Origin: Afipia sp.
Lineage (GTDB): Bacteria > Pseudomonadota > Alphaproteobacteria > Rhizobiales > Xanthobacteraceae
NCBI GenBank assembly: GCA_030652315.1
Contig: JAUSAX010000013.1
Location: forward strand, 80,218-144,217
Reading direction: 5' to 3'
DNA: 64,000 nucleotides
The notes under the pieces were generated by a model. That model saw only the letters and a program-made list of their open reading frames with translations. It was not told the origin of the DNA and made no database searches. Shown here in pieces: positions 56,033 through 64,000 of this stretch (position 1 is its first letter; the number at the start of each line of letters is the position of its first letter). The position numbers were made by a program, and so were the translations under genes.

Positions 56033-56114
56033 CGTCATTGCGAGCGCAAGCGAAGCAATCCAGAGCAACAAGAAAGAACTGGATTGCTTCGCCGCTTTGC
56101 TCCTCGCAATGACG
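56033..56114. repeat. dispersed palindromic repeat, family A copy 1
   Basis: CGTCATTGCGAGCGCAAG at the left pairs with CTCGCAATGACG at the right, and CAATCCAG/CTGGATTG pairs inside, giving a long hairpin. A second copy is at 60774-60864. Confidence 0.85.
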
Positions 56115-56124
56115 AGCGCAAAAT

Positions 56125-56949
56125 CTACCGGTCTTCCCACTTCGGATCGCGTTTTTCGATGAAAGCACCGATGCCTTCCTGTGCATCGCGCGCCATCATG
56201 TTCTCGGCCATAACCTGTGCGGCGTAGGTATAGGCGTCCGCAAGGTTCATGTCAGCCTGTCGGTAGAACGCTTCCTTGCCGATCTTCAGCGTGTATGCCG
56301 ATTTCACGGCGATCTTGTTGGCGAGATCGATCGCGGCATCGCGCTCGGAACCGGCCGGGACCACGGTGTTCACCAATCCCAGTTCGAGTGCGCGCTGCGC
56401 CGAAACAGGCTCGCCTGTGAGCAGCATGTGCATGGCGTGTTTGCGGGGTACGTTGCGCGTGAGCGCAACCATTGGAGTCGAGCAGAACAATCCGATGTCG
56501 ATGCCGGGGGTGGCGAATGTCGCCTTGTCGGATGCGACCGCGAGATCGCACGTCGCCACCAGTTGACATCCGGCAGCCGTGGCGACGCCTTGCACCGCCG
56601 CGACTACGGGCTTCGGCAGATGAACGATGGCCTGCATCATGTCGCTGCACGATTTCATCATGTGTTTGAAATAGGCGCGGCCTCTGTCCGCATCGGAGCG
56701 GCGTGCGGTGAATTCCTTGAGGTTGTGTCCGGACGAATAGGCAGGACCATTCGCGGCGATGACAACAGCGCGGACGCTTTTGTCGTCGCGAATGGAATCG
56801 AGCGCCTCATGGAGTGCTGAAATCATCGCTTCCGACAGCGCATTGCGGGTCGCAGGCGAATCGAGCGTCAGTACGACAATGCTGCCGACGGTCTCGCGCA
56901 AAAGCGGCGACGGCGCTTGTGAAACGGAGCGTGATGTTTGTGACGTCAT
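56125..56949 (-). CDS. enoyl-CoA hydratase/isomerase family protein
   Basis: The 274-residue crotonase-fold protein has the first oxyanion-hole region 'ANGPAYSSGHNLKEFTARRSD' and the second 'VQGVATAAGCQLVATCDLAVASDKATFATP', and the 'MLLTGEPVSAQRALELGLVN' segment. The usual second catalytic glutamate is not obvious, so hydration is not assured; members of this subgroup include short-chain enoyl-CoA hydratases and isomerases. It stands apart from the catabolic cluster. The thioesterase gene is divergent, 112 bases away. Confidence 0.85.
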   Translation of the reverse strand: MTSQTSRSVSQAPSPLLRETVGSIVVLTLDSPATRNALSEAMISALHEALDSIRDDKSVRAVVIAANGPAYSSGHNLKEFTARRSDADRGRAYFKHMMKSCSDMMQAIVHLPKPVVAAVQGVATAAGCQLVATCDLAVASDKATFATPGIDIGLFCSTPMVALTRNVPRKHAMHMLLTGEPVSAQRALELGLVNTVVPAGSERDAAIDLANKIAVKSAYTLKIGKEAFYRQADMNLADAYTYAAQVMAENMMARDAQEGIGAFIEKRDPKWEDR

Positions 56950-57061
56950 GGTTTTCCGGCTCAGATTTCAGGTTCGCTTTTCGGTTCCGGCAGGCTCGCC
57001 ATCGTGCTCACCCTAAGATACAAAACCGTCACATACGAGAGCAGCGCAGGACATACGTTCC

Positions 57062-57490
57062 ATGAACAAGCCGAAAATGACCGTGGCAGAACTCGAAGCG
57101 TTTCTCCACAAGGAGTTTCCGCAGGCCTTCGCCAGCGGCGAAATCCTGATCGAGAGCGCCGACGGTGCGACGTGCCTGTTGAGGCAGCCTTACAGCGAGC
57201 GGATGCTTCGCCCCGGCGGTACGGTCTCCGGCCCCACGCTGATGGCGCTGGCGGACTTCGCAATGTACGTGGTGCTGCTTTCGGCAATTGGCCCTGTGGG
57301 GCTCGCGGTGACCACCAACCTCAACATCAACTTTCTGCGGAAGGGGCAGCCCGGTCAGGATGTGCTGGCGGCCGCCAAGCTGATGAAGCTGGGCAAGCGC
57401 CTCGCCGTCGGGGAAGTCAGCCTGTTATCAGGGACTTCGCCCGATCCGATCGCTCATGTGACCTCCACATATTCCATTCCGAATACTTAG
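57062..57490 (+). CDS. PaaI-type hotdog thioesterase
   Basis: The 142-residue single hotdog domain has 'RPGGTVSGPTLMALADFAMYVVLLS' with the catalytic Asp region and 'TTNLNINFLRKGQPGQDVLAAAKL' as the CoA-binding strand. It should hydrolyse an acyl- or aryl-CoA. It lies divergent to the enoyl-CoA hydratase, which fits a shared acyl-CoA role. The ATG at 57062 gives the normal length; the overlapping 57004-57510 frame is a shadow. Confidence 0.87.
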   Translation: MNKPKMTVAELEAFLHKEFPQAFASGEILIESADGATCLLRQPYSERMLRPGGTVSGPTLMALADFAMYVVLLSAIGPVGLAVTTNLNINFLRKGQPGQDVLAAAKLMKLGKRLAVGEVSLLSGTSPDPIAHVTSTYSIPNT

Positions 57491-57562
57491 TGATTTCACA
57501 GGTATTATAGCACCATATTTGCAAGTAATTGTTTTTACTTCATATTTTTTCGTCAAATGACA

Positions 57563-57591
57563 TTGACGCGCGCGGGCGGGTTATCTAGAAA
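57563..57591 (+). promoter_or_regulatory. candidate promoter of rplM-rpsI
   Basis: TTGACG, 17 bases, TAGAAA is a plausible sigma-70-type pair; transcription would begin about 44 bases before the rplM ATG. The AT-rich run upstream (57510-57550) could be an UP element. Confidence 0.45.
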
Positions 57592-57641
57592 CGCGCCAGT
57601 TTGGCGATTGCGCCGAACGTACAATTTCACGGATCCCTCAC

Positions 57642-58106
57642 ATGAAGACGTTTTCGGCAAAACCAGCCGAGGTCACCAAGAAGTGGGTGCTGATCGACGC
57701 CAAGGGTTTGGTCGTCGGTCGCCTCGCGACGTTGGTTGCCATGCGTTTGCGCGGCAAGCACCTCCCGACCTACACCCCCCACGTCGATTGCGGTGACAAC
57801 ATCATCATCATCAACGCGGCTCACGTCGTCCTCACCGGACGCAAGCGTGAGAACAAGGTGTACTACAACCACACCGGTTTCATCGGCGGCATCAAAGAGC
57901 GCACCGCAAAGTCGATCCTCGAAGGTCGCTTCCCTGAGCGCGTCGTCGAGAAGGCCATTGAGCGCATGATCCCGCGCGGCCCGCTCGGTCGGGTGCAGAT
58001 GGGCAACCTGCGTGTTTACGGCGGTGCTGAACATCCGCATGAGGCGCAACAGCCGGAAACGTTGGACGTTGCATCGATGAATCGCAAGAACATGAGGGCC
58101 GCATAA
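57642..58106 (+). CDS. rplM: 50S ribosomal protein L13
   Basis: The 154-residue protein carries the L13 signature: '[28 protein letters not shown]', '[24 protein letters not shown]' and '[10 protein letters not shown]'-type '[20 protein letters not shown]'. It binds 23S rRNA early in assembly. Its TAA overlaps the rpsI start by one base, the usual L13-S9 operon. Confidence 0.98.
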   Translation: MKTFSAKPAEVTKKWVLIDAKGLVVGRLATLVAMRLRGKHLPTYTPHVDCGDNIIIINAAHVVLTGRKRENKVYYNHTGFIGGIKERTAKSILEGRFPERVVEKAIERMIPRGPLGRVQMGNLRVYGGAEHPHEAQQPETLDVASMNRKNMRAA

Positions 58107-58582
58107 TGTCCGATACCATGCAGTCCCTCGACCAGCTGTCCGCGCTGAAGACCGCGGCGCCAGACGCTCCGAAGTACGAGAAGAAGGTCGACAAGCAGGG
58201 CCGCGCCTATGCCACCGGCAAGCGCAAGGACGCCGTTGCACGCGTCTGGATCAAGCCAGGCTCCGGCAAAATCGTCGTCAACACCCGCGAGGTCGAGGTT
58301 TACTTCGCTCGTCCGGTGCTGCGCATGATGATTCAGCAGCCGATCGTCGCCGCTGCCCGTCAGGACCAGTACGACGTGATCTGCACCGTCGCTGGTGGCG
58401 GACTGTCGGGTCAGGCTGGTGCCGTGCGTCACGGTATCTCGAAGGCTCTGACCAACTTTGAGCCGGATCTGCGCGGCGTCCTCAAGAAGGGCGGCTTCCT
58501 GACCCGCGACTCGCGCGTCGTCGAACGTAAGAAGTACGGCAAGGCAAAGGCCCGCCGGTCCTTCCAGTTCTCGAAGCGCTAA
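58106..58582 (+). CDS. rpsI: 30S ribosomal protein S9
   Basis: The 158-residue S9 has a Rhizobiales-type N-terminal extension of about 28 residues, then '[23 protein letters not shown]', '[22 protein letters not shown]'-like '[21 protein letters not shown]', and ends with the conserved '[10 protein letters not shown]' tail that touches P-site tRNA. It is translationally coupled to rplM and followed by a strong terminator. Confidence 0.98.
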   Translation: MSDTMQSLDQLSALKTAAPDAPKYEKKVDKQGRAYATGKRKDAVARVWIKPGSGKIVVNTREVEVYFARPVLRMMIQQPIVAAARQDQYDVICTVAGGGLSGQAGAVRHGISKALTNFEPDLRGVLKKGGFLTRDSRVVERKKYGKAKARRSFQFSKR

Positions 58583-58615
58583 TCGTTTCGTTCAAATTTT
58601 CCGCAATCGCGGGAC

Positions 58616-58642
58616 AAAAGGGCGCCTTCGGGCGCCCTTTTT
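58616..58642 (+). terminator. terminator of rplM-rpsI
   Basis: AAAGGGCGCC-TTCG-GGCGCCCTTT followed by TT is a textbook intrinsic terminator with a stable UUCG tetraloop, 34 bases after rpsI. Confidence 0.93.
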
Positions 58643-58787
58643 GCTGTTCCAGATACAGCCGAATTGCAGCGATTTTTCCCGAAAATTTTGTGACCGCCGC
58701 AAACGGAGTTCCAAGACACCGTTGCTAGCCTCCACGATGGCTGAGGGGGCTATTCCGGCTCCGTCTTATTTTAGCGCTGCATAGAAA

Positions 58788-60053
58788 ATGCCAGCTGGCA
58801 CACATTTGTCTCTCGACATTTCGACGCTCTATCTCGTGGCCACGCTGGCGGCGGCGTCGCTTGGCGTGATGCTGCTGTTCTTCTGGCGTCAGGAGAAGAT
58901 CGCCGCACTCGGCTGGTGGGGCGCTGCCTATATCCTCGGTGCGGCGTCGGTCGCGCTGTGGACGGTGGGCGGAGCTGAACTTGGCTGGGAGCTTTCGCTC
59001 GCGGTCAACGCTGTGGGCTTCGTGGCTTGCGGTCTGGTATGGGATGCGGCGCGGGCCTTTCACGGCCGTCCTGCCAGCTGGATCGGCGTGATCGCCGGGC
59101 CAGCGCTCTGGATTGCGGCTGTTGTGGCGCTCGATCCAATCGATCCAGAAATCCGGATGATGCTCGGCGCCGGCATCGTCGCCGTCTATGCCGCGCTGAC
59201 TGCCGGCGAGTTGTGGCGCGAGCGGCGCAAGAGCCTGCGCGCACGCTGGCCGGCGATCGTCGTTCCCGTGATGCACGGCGTCGTTCTGATGCTGCCGATC
59301 GTCCTGGGCGACATGTTCCGGCCCGGCAGTGCAACGAGCATGGGGCAGGTCTGGGTCGCGGCGTTCGCCGCCGAACTGGTTCTCTATGCCGTCGGAACGG
59401 TGTTCATCATCTTCATGCTGGTCTCCGAGCGCACGGTCAGCGCCCACAAGACCGCGGCCTCGGTCGATCCGCTCACGGGTCTGTTGAACCGGCGCGGCTT
59501 CGGCGAAGCGACATCGCGCATGATCGAGCGTGAGGCCAAGGCGGGACGTCCCGTGACCGTGATGATCTTCGACATCGATCACTTCAAATCGGTCAACGAC
59601 CGGTTCGGCCATGCCGCAGGAGATGACGTGCTGCAGGTATTCGCCAATGTCGTCGTCGGATCGTTGCGTATCACCGATCTCGTCGGCCGGGTCGGTGGCG
59701 AGGAATTCGCGGCGCTGCTGCCGTGCTCGATCGAGGAAGCGCTGCTCGCGGCGGAGCGGGTGCGCGAAGCCTTTGAGACGTCAGGTGTGGCGATCGATGA
59801 TGCGCCGCTGGAAACCACAGTCAGCATCGGCGTTGCTGGCGGTCCCGCAAACACTGAGCTCGAAGTGCTGATGGCGTCGGCCGATACCGCGCTCTATCAG
59901 GCCAAGCGTGGCGGCCGCAATCGCGTGGAAGCCGCGATGGAGCAGCCCTTGTCGCTCGAGAACGCCCGGCGAAATCTTGCGAAAAGCGCTGTTCGGCAGC
60001 CTGCTGTTGGCGAAGCCGGCCGCGCAGAGCCAGCGATGGAAATTCGCATCTAA
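58788..60053 (+). CDS. membrane diguanylate cyclase (GGDEF)
   Basis: The 421-residue protein has about six N-terminal helices (residues 10-210, e.g. 'LYLVATLAAASLGVMLLFFW') and a GGDEF domain. The active site is 'GGEEF' near residue 303, which is catalytic, and an RxxD inhibitory site ('RITD') lies five residues before it, so product feedback is expected. 'SVDPLTGLLNRRGFGEA' and 'IFDIDHFKSVNDRFGHAAGDDVL' are canonical. It makes c-di-GMP, often a signal for adhesion and exopolysaccharide, which suits the export locus nearby. The membrane part may sense an unknown cue. Confidence 0.93.
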   Translation: MPAGTHLSLDISTLYLVATLAAASLGVMLLFFWRQEKIAALGWWGAAYILGAASVALWTVGGAELGWELSLAVNAVGFVACGLVWDAARAFHGRPASWIGVIAGPALWIAAVVALDPIDPEIRMMLGAGIVAVYAALTAGELWRERRKSLRARWPAIVVPVMHGVVLMLPIVLGDMFRPGSATSMGQVWVAAFAAELVLYAVGTVFIIFMLVSERTVSAHKTAASVDPLTGLLNRRGFGEATSRMIEREAKAGRPVTVMIFDIDHFKSVNDRFGHAAGDDVLQVFANVVVGSLRITDLVGRVGGEEFAALLPCSIEEALLAAERVREAFETSGVAIDDAPLETTVSIGVAGGPANTELEVLMASADTALYQAKRGGRNRVEAAMEQPLSLENARRNLAKSAVRQPAVGEAGRAEPAMEIRI

Positions 60054-60106
60054 ACGTCAGATGGATTGCTAACCATCTGTTTACCATGCGCGCCTTACCA
60101 TGCCGC

Positions 60107-60343
60107 ATGACCATCGCAAGCAGCCACGATTCACAATCCGATCTCACCGCACTTGAGGCGAGCGCTGCTTCCGCGCGCGCGGGCTTCGCCTGCATGTTCT
60201 CGACGTCGGATGAATACGAGAACGCCCTGATCACTGCGCGCCGTGCCGAGGGCCGCTACGGGTCGTCGTCATTCGACTGGCAGCCGGTAGTGCTTGGCGG
60301 CTGCACCCTCGTGCTGCTGGGCGTGCTGGTGACATTCCTCTGA
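60107..60343 (+). CDS. small tail-anchored membrane protein of unknown function
   Basis: About 78 residues from ATG 60107 (the track start at 60086 adds seven). The N-terminal part is polar ('HDSQSDLTALEASAASARAG'), and the last 20 residues 'PVVLGGCTLVLLGVLVTFL' form one helix, so it is probably tail-anchored in the inner membrane. No family recognised; neither start has a clear ribosome site. Confidence 0.5.
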   Translation: MTIASSHDSQSDLTALEASAASARAGFACMFSTSDEYENALITARRAEGRYGSSSFDWQPVVLGGCTLVLLGVLVTFL

Positions 60344-60455
60344 GGGTTGATAGCTTCGAGGTATCGACATGGAAGGGCACCCTTGGTGCCCTTTGTCTTT
60401 TCCGGCCGGTGATTTTGCGCTAGAGCCGCTGGGTAACCAGAAAGGGCGGAAGACC

Positions 60456-60752
60456 ATGATCACCGAAATTGCACAGATCGAAATCAAGCCGGGCAGCGAG
60501 AAGGATTTCGAGGCGGCCATCGCCAAGGCGCAGCCTATTTTCCAGCGCTGCAAGGGCTGGAAGAGCTTCGAACTGCATCGGTCGATCGAGAAGCCCTCGC
60601 GCTATCGGCTTCACATCAAGTGGGAAACTCTCGAAAATCACACAGTCGATTTCCGCGAGTCCGCCAACTTCACCGAATGGCGCGCGCTGGTCGGTCCGCA
60701 TTTCGCCTCGCCGCCGGACGTCGAGCACACCAACACGGTGACGAGCTTCTAG
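60456..60752 (+). CDS. antibiotic biosynthesis monooxygenase (ABM) domain protein
   Basis: About 98 residues of the dimeric alpha/beta-barrel ABM fold: 'MITEIAQIEIKPGSEKDFEAAI', 'GWKSFELHRSIEKPSRYRLHIKWE', 'ENHTVDFRESANFTEWRALVG'. Small ABM proteins act in quinone or aromatic oxidation, or heme breakdown; none of these can be chosen here. The ATG at 60456 follows GGGCGGAAG and gives the standard length, against the track start at 60369. Confidence 0.8.
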   Translation: MITEIAQIEIKPGSEKDFEAAIAKAQPIFQRCKGWKSFELHRSIEKPSRYRLHIKWETLENHTVDFRESANFTEWRALVGPHFASPPDVEHTNTVTSF

Positions 60753-60773
60753 TTCAAGTTTGTAGCCTCAAAC

Positions 60774-60864
60774 CGTCATTGCGAGGAGCGCTTGCGACGA
60801 AGCAATCCAGTCCTTGTTTACAAAGCTGGATTGCTTCGCGCCGACCCGTTGGCTCGCAATGACG
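60774..60864. repeat. dispersed palindromic repeat, family A copy 2
   Basis: CGTCATTGCGAGGAGCGCTTGCGACGAAGCAATCCAG opens and CTGGATTGCTTCGC...GGCTCGCAATGACG closes the element, matching the copy at 56033-56114 in both arms. It lies between convergent genes. Confidence 0.85.
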
Positions 60865-60876
60865 AAGGCGTTCGCA

Positions 60877-62034
60877 TCAAGCCATCTTGAATTCAGGCTC
60901 GCGCTCCTCGTCCTCTTCGCGCAGATACGTGGTGATGACCTTCACAATGGCCATCAGCGGCAACGCCAGCGCAAGTCCCCACAGCCCGAACACGACGCCG
61001 AGCAGGATCTGGAACGCGAACAGCGTCGCCGGCGGGATGTCGAGCGCCTGCCGCTGGATGATCGGCGTCAGGATGTAGCTTTCCAGCGCGTGCACTCCGA
61101 GGAACAGCACGAAGGCGCTGAACGCTGCGACCCAGCCCGAGGCGAGGCTCGCCAGCACGATAATCAGCCCGCCGATCAGCGCGCCGACGGTCGGAATGAA
61201 CGCGAGCAACCCGGCCTGTATGCCGAGGATGAACGCGCTGTCGATACCGATGATCGACAGGCCGATCCATGTCACCATGAACACGGCGGCCATCGTGATC
61301 ATCTGCGCGATCAGCCAGCGCTCCAGCGTGTCGCTGATCCGGTCGACCACGACGGTCACATTGGCGCGATGACGTTTGGGCGACAGCGCCAGCAAGCCCC
61401 TGCGATAGACGCTGGGCTGCGCCGCGAAGGACAGGCCGAGGAACAACACGATGAAGAAGTTTCCGACCGCGCTGACCGTGCCGAGCAACAGCTTCAGCGT
61501 CTGGCTGACGATGGCGCCGCCGCCGGAGGCGAGGGCGCCTGCGCTCGGCAGGTTTTTCGGCAGGCCCGGCGGAGGGGTCGGGGCGGCGGTCGCCGGCCCC
61601 TCAGCGGTGGCGACCGCAGCCGCTGTCGCGGTGGGATTGCCAAGCTCGAGATAGCTGGTGTCGACGCCATGCTGTTCAAGGAAGCTTTTGACAGTCGCGA
61701 GCTGCGACTTGAGTGTGTTGCTCAGGACCGCTGCCTGCCGGGCGATAGTCGAGCCGCCGAGAAAGACGACGCCGGACAACAGGCCCGCCAGCACGACGCA
61801 GACCAGTGCAAGGCGGAGTGCATGCGGTCCGCCCATGACCTTTTGCAAAAGATGCGTCATGGCGGTGAGCGCGACGCCGAGCAGGATGCCCGCGAACACC
61901 AGAAACAGCGTCGCCGCGTAGTACCATGTGAATAGCAGGAAGGCCGCGAAGGCGACGACGCCGATGCCCCCCACGGCGATCGACCAGGCAAGGTCGCCAC
62001 GGGTCTGAACTCGGGTCTCGATGGGGGCTGACAC
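60877..62034 (-). CDS. AI-2E family transporter
   Basis: About 385 residues. The family layout is clear: N-terminal helices 'VAFAAFLLFTWYYAATLFLVFAG', a soluble linker, then a multi-helix C-domain with 'FIPTVGALIGGLIIVLASLASG' and 'LGVHALESYILTPIIQRQAL', 'ATLFAFQILLGVVFGLWGLALALPLM'. Members include TqsA (AI-2 exporter) and Na+/H+ antiporters, so substrate is open. The linker has an Ala/Pro-rich insert ('TAEGPATAAPTPPPGLPK'). The GTG at 62034, with GAGGA seven bases before it, is preferred over the track start at 62550, which runs far into an antisense frame. Confidence 0.85.
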   Translation of the reverse strand: MSAPIETRVQTRGDLAWSIAVGGIGVVAFAAFLLFTWYYAATLFLVFAGILLGVALTAMTHLLQKVMGGPHALRLALVCVVLAGLLSGVVFLGGSTIARQAAVLSNTLKSQLATVKSFLEQHGVDTSYLELGNPTATAAAVATAEGPATAAPTPPPGLPKNLPSAGALASGGGAIVSQTLKLLLGTVSAVGNFFIVLFLGLSFAAQPSVYRRGLLALSPKRHRANVTVVVDRISDTLERWLIAQMITMAAVFMVTWIGLSIIGIDSAFILGIQAGLLAFIPTVGALIGGLIIVLASLASGWVAAFSAFVLFLGVHALESYILTPIIQRQALDIPPATLFAFQILLGVVFGLWGLALALPLMAIVKVITTYLREEDEEREPEFKMA

Positions 62035-62178
62035 GTGCGGTCCTCGTGCGTTATTTCCGTGCCAGTCTTTCCCGAAAGGCCGCGCCGGATCAAGAGAAGA
62101 TGGCGTGACAGCCGCGCGGCCAGCGCTTAATCCAGACCGCCGCGCAGCCCGGCTGCGCAGAATCAAAGGTCTCGCCGT

Positions 62179-62895
62179 ATGAAGTTCAGGAAATGGATCG
62201 GCCTTGCTGTGCTGCTGGCGGCGCTGGTGATCGGCGAGCGGATCTATCTTCACCGGCCTGACCACAAGTACCGCCTCACGGTCGAGGTCGAGACGCCCGA
62301 CGGCGTCCGGTCGGCATCCGGCGTGTTCTCGGTGCATCCCAACCGCGCCTATGGTGGCTCGGGAAGCGGACCGGCCGGGCCTCGCGTCAAGGGCGACGCT
62401 GTGGTTGTCGATCTCGGCAACGGGCGAAATCTCGCAATGCTGCTGCTCCACGGGATCAACCCGGCTGAAACCGACGGCATGAGCTATCTGCCGATGCGTG
62501 CGTTCGCCGCGGCGGGACGGCGGATCGATTTCCGCGATGTGAAGCGGCAAACCGACATCGTCCCCGTCGCGGGTGATCTGATCCCGACGTTGGTGACGTT
62601 CGCAGATGCCGCGAACCCTGCGTCCGCGCGCGCGGTCGATCCTGCTGGTCTGCCGGCGACATTCGGGCAGGGGTTCAGGCTGCGCGGGATGTCGCTTCAG
62701 ATCGTGGCGTCCGGACTCTGGCCGCTGGATTTCGGCGGCGCGCTGGGCGAGCCGGTAACGCGGCAGATTCAGACGCAGTTGCCGTGGTCGAACGATCCGG
62801 CGAAAGCGGCTGTGGCGCTAAGTGCTGCGGGGATCGTCGCCGTGCCGCCGCCGGATGCAGGCTTCAGTCCGGTGCAGGCGTTCCGGCGGGAGTAG
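62179..62895 (+). CDS. protein of unknown function with N-terminal anchor
   Basis: The 238-residue protein starts with a signal anchor ('WIGLAVLLAALVIGERIYL') and continues as a periplasmic domain with 'YRLTVEVETPDGVRSASGVF', 'VKGDAVVVDLGNGRNLAMLL' and 'LIPTLVTFADAANPASARAVDP'. I do not recognise a family; such proteins are widespread as hypothetical in this group. It is divergent from the AI-2E gene. No operon partner follows; a 1.1-kb repeat-filled stretch begins directly. Confidence 0.65.
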   Translation: MKFRKWIGLAVLLAALVIGERIYLHRPDHKYRLTVEVETPDGVRSASGVFSVHPNRAYGGSGSGPAGPRVKGDAVVVDLGNGRNLAMLLLHGINPAETDGMSYLPMRAFAAAGRRIDFRDVKRQTDIVPVAGDLIPTLVTFADAANPASARAVDPAGLPATFGQGFRLRGMSLQIVASGLWPLDFGGALGEPVTRQIQTQLPWSNDPAKAAVALSAAGIVAVPPPDAGFSPVQAFRRE

Positions 62896-62937
62896 CTGGC
62901 GCGTTCGGCTTCACTTCCACACACGCATCTCGCGTCG

Positions 62938-63061
62938 GTCGTCCCCGCGAAAGCGGGGACCCATACTCCCTGAGTTCTCGGTGAGTAGAGATGCTGGAGC
63001 GATCTTCTCGCCATCATTGCGTCATTTGGTGGTTATGGGTCCCCGCTTTCGCGGGGACGAC
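62938..63061. repeat. family B inverted repeat with GTCCCCGCGAAAGCGGGGAC arms
   Basis: GTCGTCCCCGCGAAAGCGGG at the left and its inverse at the right, CCCGCTTTCGCGGGGACGAC, frame about 80 bases. Each arm is itself a hairpin. A single arm recurs at 63848-63873. Confidence 0.85.
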
Positions 63062-63100
63062 ATTGCATATGTAGCGTTCGTCGCGCGCTGTTCACAGGTT

Positions 63101-63210
63101 GTCATCACCGGGCGCCTGTCCTCGACTTGATCGGGGATGTCCCGGTGATCCCGGTCAGGTGAGCACTGTGCCTTCGTTATCGGGACGGCCGGGACGAGCC
63201 CGGCGATGAC
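63101..63210. repeat. family C inverted repeat with GTCATCACCGGGC arms
   Basis: GTCATCACCGGGC and GCCCGGCGATGAC pair over 13 positions with one mismatch. The interior holds further GC-rich hairpins (CGGGACGGCCGGGACG). It follows family B directly. Confidence 0.7.
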
Positions 63211-63847
63211 ATTGGATATGTGGGTGCATTCAGCGACCAATGGCGCGTTTTCCGATTCGGTTTTCAAACAGCCACTTCATTCACGCACGCGTCATTGCTC
63301 CCGCGCTACGCGCGAGGTGAGCTTTTAGTTCTGCCCCTCAAACGCGCGCGAGGCTTGCCTCGTTCGCGCCTCTTAAAAAGGTGAGGGGCATGGAGCGCCG
63401 CGAGGCGCACCTTGTCTTTGTTTCGCTTCCGGCACCGCTTGCGACACGATGAACCTCCGGAAGCGCATCGCCTTGCGGCGCTCCATTGCGGCGATATTGG
63501 GCGAGAGGACCGTACTACCGGGTGAGGACGGGGGAGTTGATCGACCCCTGATCCGGCCGGCTTTCGCCGCCTTCATCCCGCACCGCGTCCAGCCGCGAAC
63601 GGCAGAGCCACGTAGTTGGCCCGGACGGTGACCCCGCAGACCAGCTTGCGCAGTCTGCGTTTATCGCGCCTCCCGGACGACGTGTGTGCGAGACACGCGC
63701 GCAGGCGCCGCATCCTGCTCCGCTTCAAAGCGCCCTCGAGAAGCGCCCCTCACGAACAGGACGTCTCGAACATAAGAGAGGTTCAGAGCGCGGGGATTGG
63801 TATCCCCATCACGAAATGTTTCGAAGGACTGTTCCGAACCTCTTCGG
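63211..63847. other. 637-base stretch without a convincing gene
   Basis: Only short ORFs with poor codon use occur. A smaller inverted repeat GCCCCTCA...TGAGGGGC (63333-63389) encloses CGAGGCTTGCCTCG. The segment 63390-63750 is GC-rich with CGCC- and GCGC-rich runs, but I can assign neither a gene nor an RNA to it. It looks like decayed or repeat-derived sequence. Confidence 0.5.
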
Positions 63848-63873
63848 GTCGTCCCCGCGAAAGCGGGGATCCA
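63848..63873. repeat. family B arm, second copy
   Basis: GTCGTCCCCGCGAAAGCGGG followed by GATCCA repeats the left arm of the element at 62938. No matching right arm is seen within the window. Confidence 0.8.
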
Positions 63874-63908
63874 TTGACGTTTGTGAAACGTAACGATGTC
63901 GCGTCATC

Positions 63909-64000
63909 CTGAGGTGCGAGCCGCGCTTGCGGCGAGCCTCGAAGGATGCGCAGCCGCACGCCGTCGTCCTTCGAGGCTCGCAAAGGGGCTCGCACCTCAG
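63909..64000. repeat. family D nested inverted repeat at window end
   Basis: CTGAGGTGCGAGCC pairs perfectly with GGCTCGCACCTCAG at the last bases of the window, and inside it GCGAGCCTCGAAGGA pairs perfectly with TCCTTCGAGGCTCGC. The element probably continues past the window edge. Confidence 0.85.

Noticed and set aside
58725-59612. 295-residue minus-strand ORF
   Set aside because: Antisense shadow of the GGDEF cyclase.
60814-61935. 373-residue plus-strand ORF
   Set aside because: Antisense shadow of the AI-2E transporter, with His/Gln/Arg-rich composition typical of such shadows.
63373-63576. 67-residue minus-strand ORF in the repeat region
   Set aside because: Arg/Pro/Ala-rich, no ribosome site, and it overlaps inverted repeats; I do not support it as a gene.
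62938-64000. CRISPR array
   Set aside because: The repeats differ from each other, are palindromic and unevenly spaced; there are no short identical repeats with spacers and no cas genes.

Overview
The window is a high-GC chromosomal segment of an alphaproteobacterium, most likely Bradyrhizobiaceae/Nitrobacteraceae (Bradyrhizobium, Rhodopseudomonas, Afipia or Nitrobacter relatives). This rests on the ihfA-merR pair, a DUF1236 protein, FtrA/FTR1 and COX15 neighbours, an EcfG-type promoter and families of palindromic intergenic repeats typical of that group. I could run no searches; names come from motifs, lengths and gene order.

Region by region. 0.1-1.2 kb: ihfA and a MerR regulator. 1.3-6.1 kb: glycan genes (a GT34-like transferase fused to a coiled coil and beta-propeller, a GT4, a GNAT and a PIG-L-like protein), ending at a tRNA-Pro(GGG). 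6.6-29.6 kb: a large LPS/O-antigen region with a D-threonine-aldolase-like enzyme, rfbC-rfbA-rfbB without rfbD, GT2 and GT4 transferases, an O-antigen ligase, a lone LptF-like permease, gmd plus a gmd paralogue, a Wzm/Wzt ABC exporter, a methyltransferase and three GT39-like membrane transferases. The logic is: dTDP- and GDP-6-deoxysugars are made, assembled by GTs, exported by Wzm/Wzt and ligated to lipid A-core.

29.6-40.1 kb: a CoA-dependent degradation cluster under an HxlR regulator (thioredoxin-fold isomerase, CaiB-type CoA transferase, GST, two SDRs, acyl-CoA ligase, paired acyl-CoA dehydrogenases, thiolase). Four copies of one 17-bp operator-like motif (AGTTC-N7-GAACT type) sit only in its two divergent promoter regions. 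40.3-41.8 kb: two secreted small proteins around a bidirectional terminator, the DUF1236 one behind an EcfG-type promoter.

41.9-51.5 kb: an exopolysaccharide locus (polymerase/ligase, WcaJ/UppE-like initiating transferase, GT4, OPX lipoprotein, Wzz/BY-kinase-like chain-length protein, BcsL-type GNAT, NodB-like protein). Its kinase-like and NodB-like members have lost key catalytic residues. 51.5-62.9 kb: housekeeping genes (DUF2842, ctaA, FTR1 iron permease, metY, CoA-binding protein, enoyl-CoA hydratase, thioesterase, rplM-rpsI, a GGDEF cyclase with I-site, ABM monooxygenase-like, AI-2E permease). 62.9-64 kb is gene-free and filled with inverted repeats.
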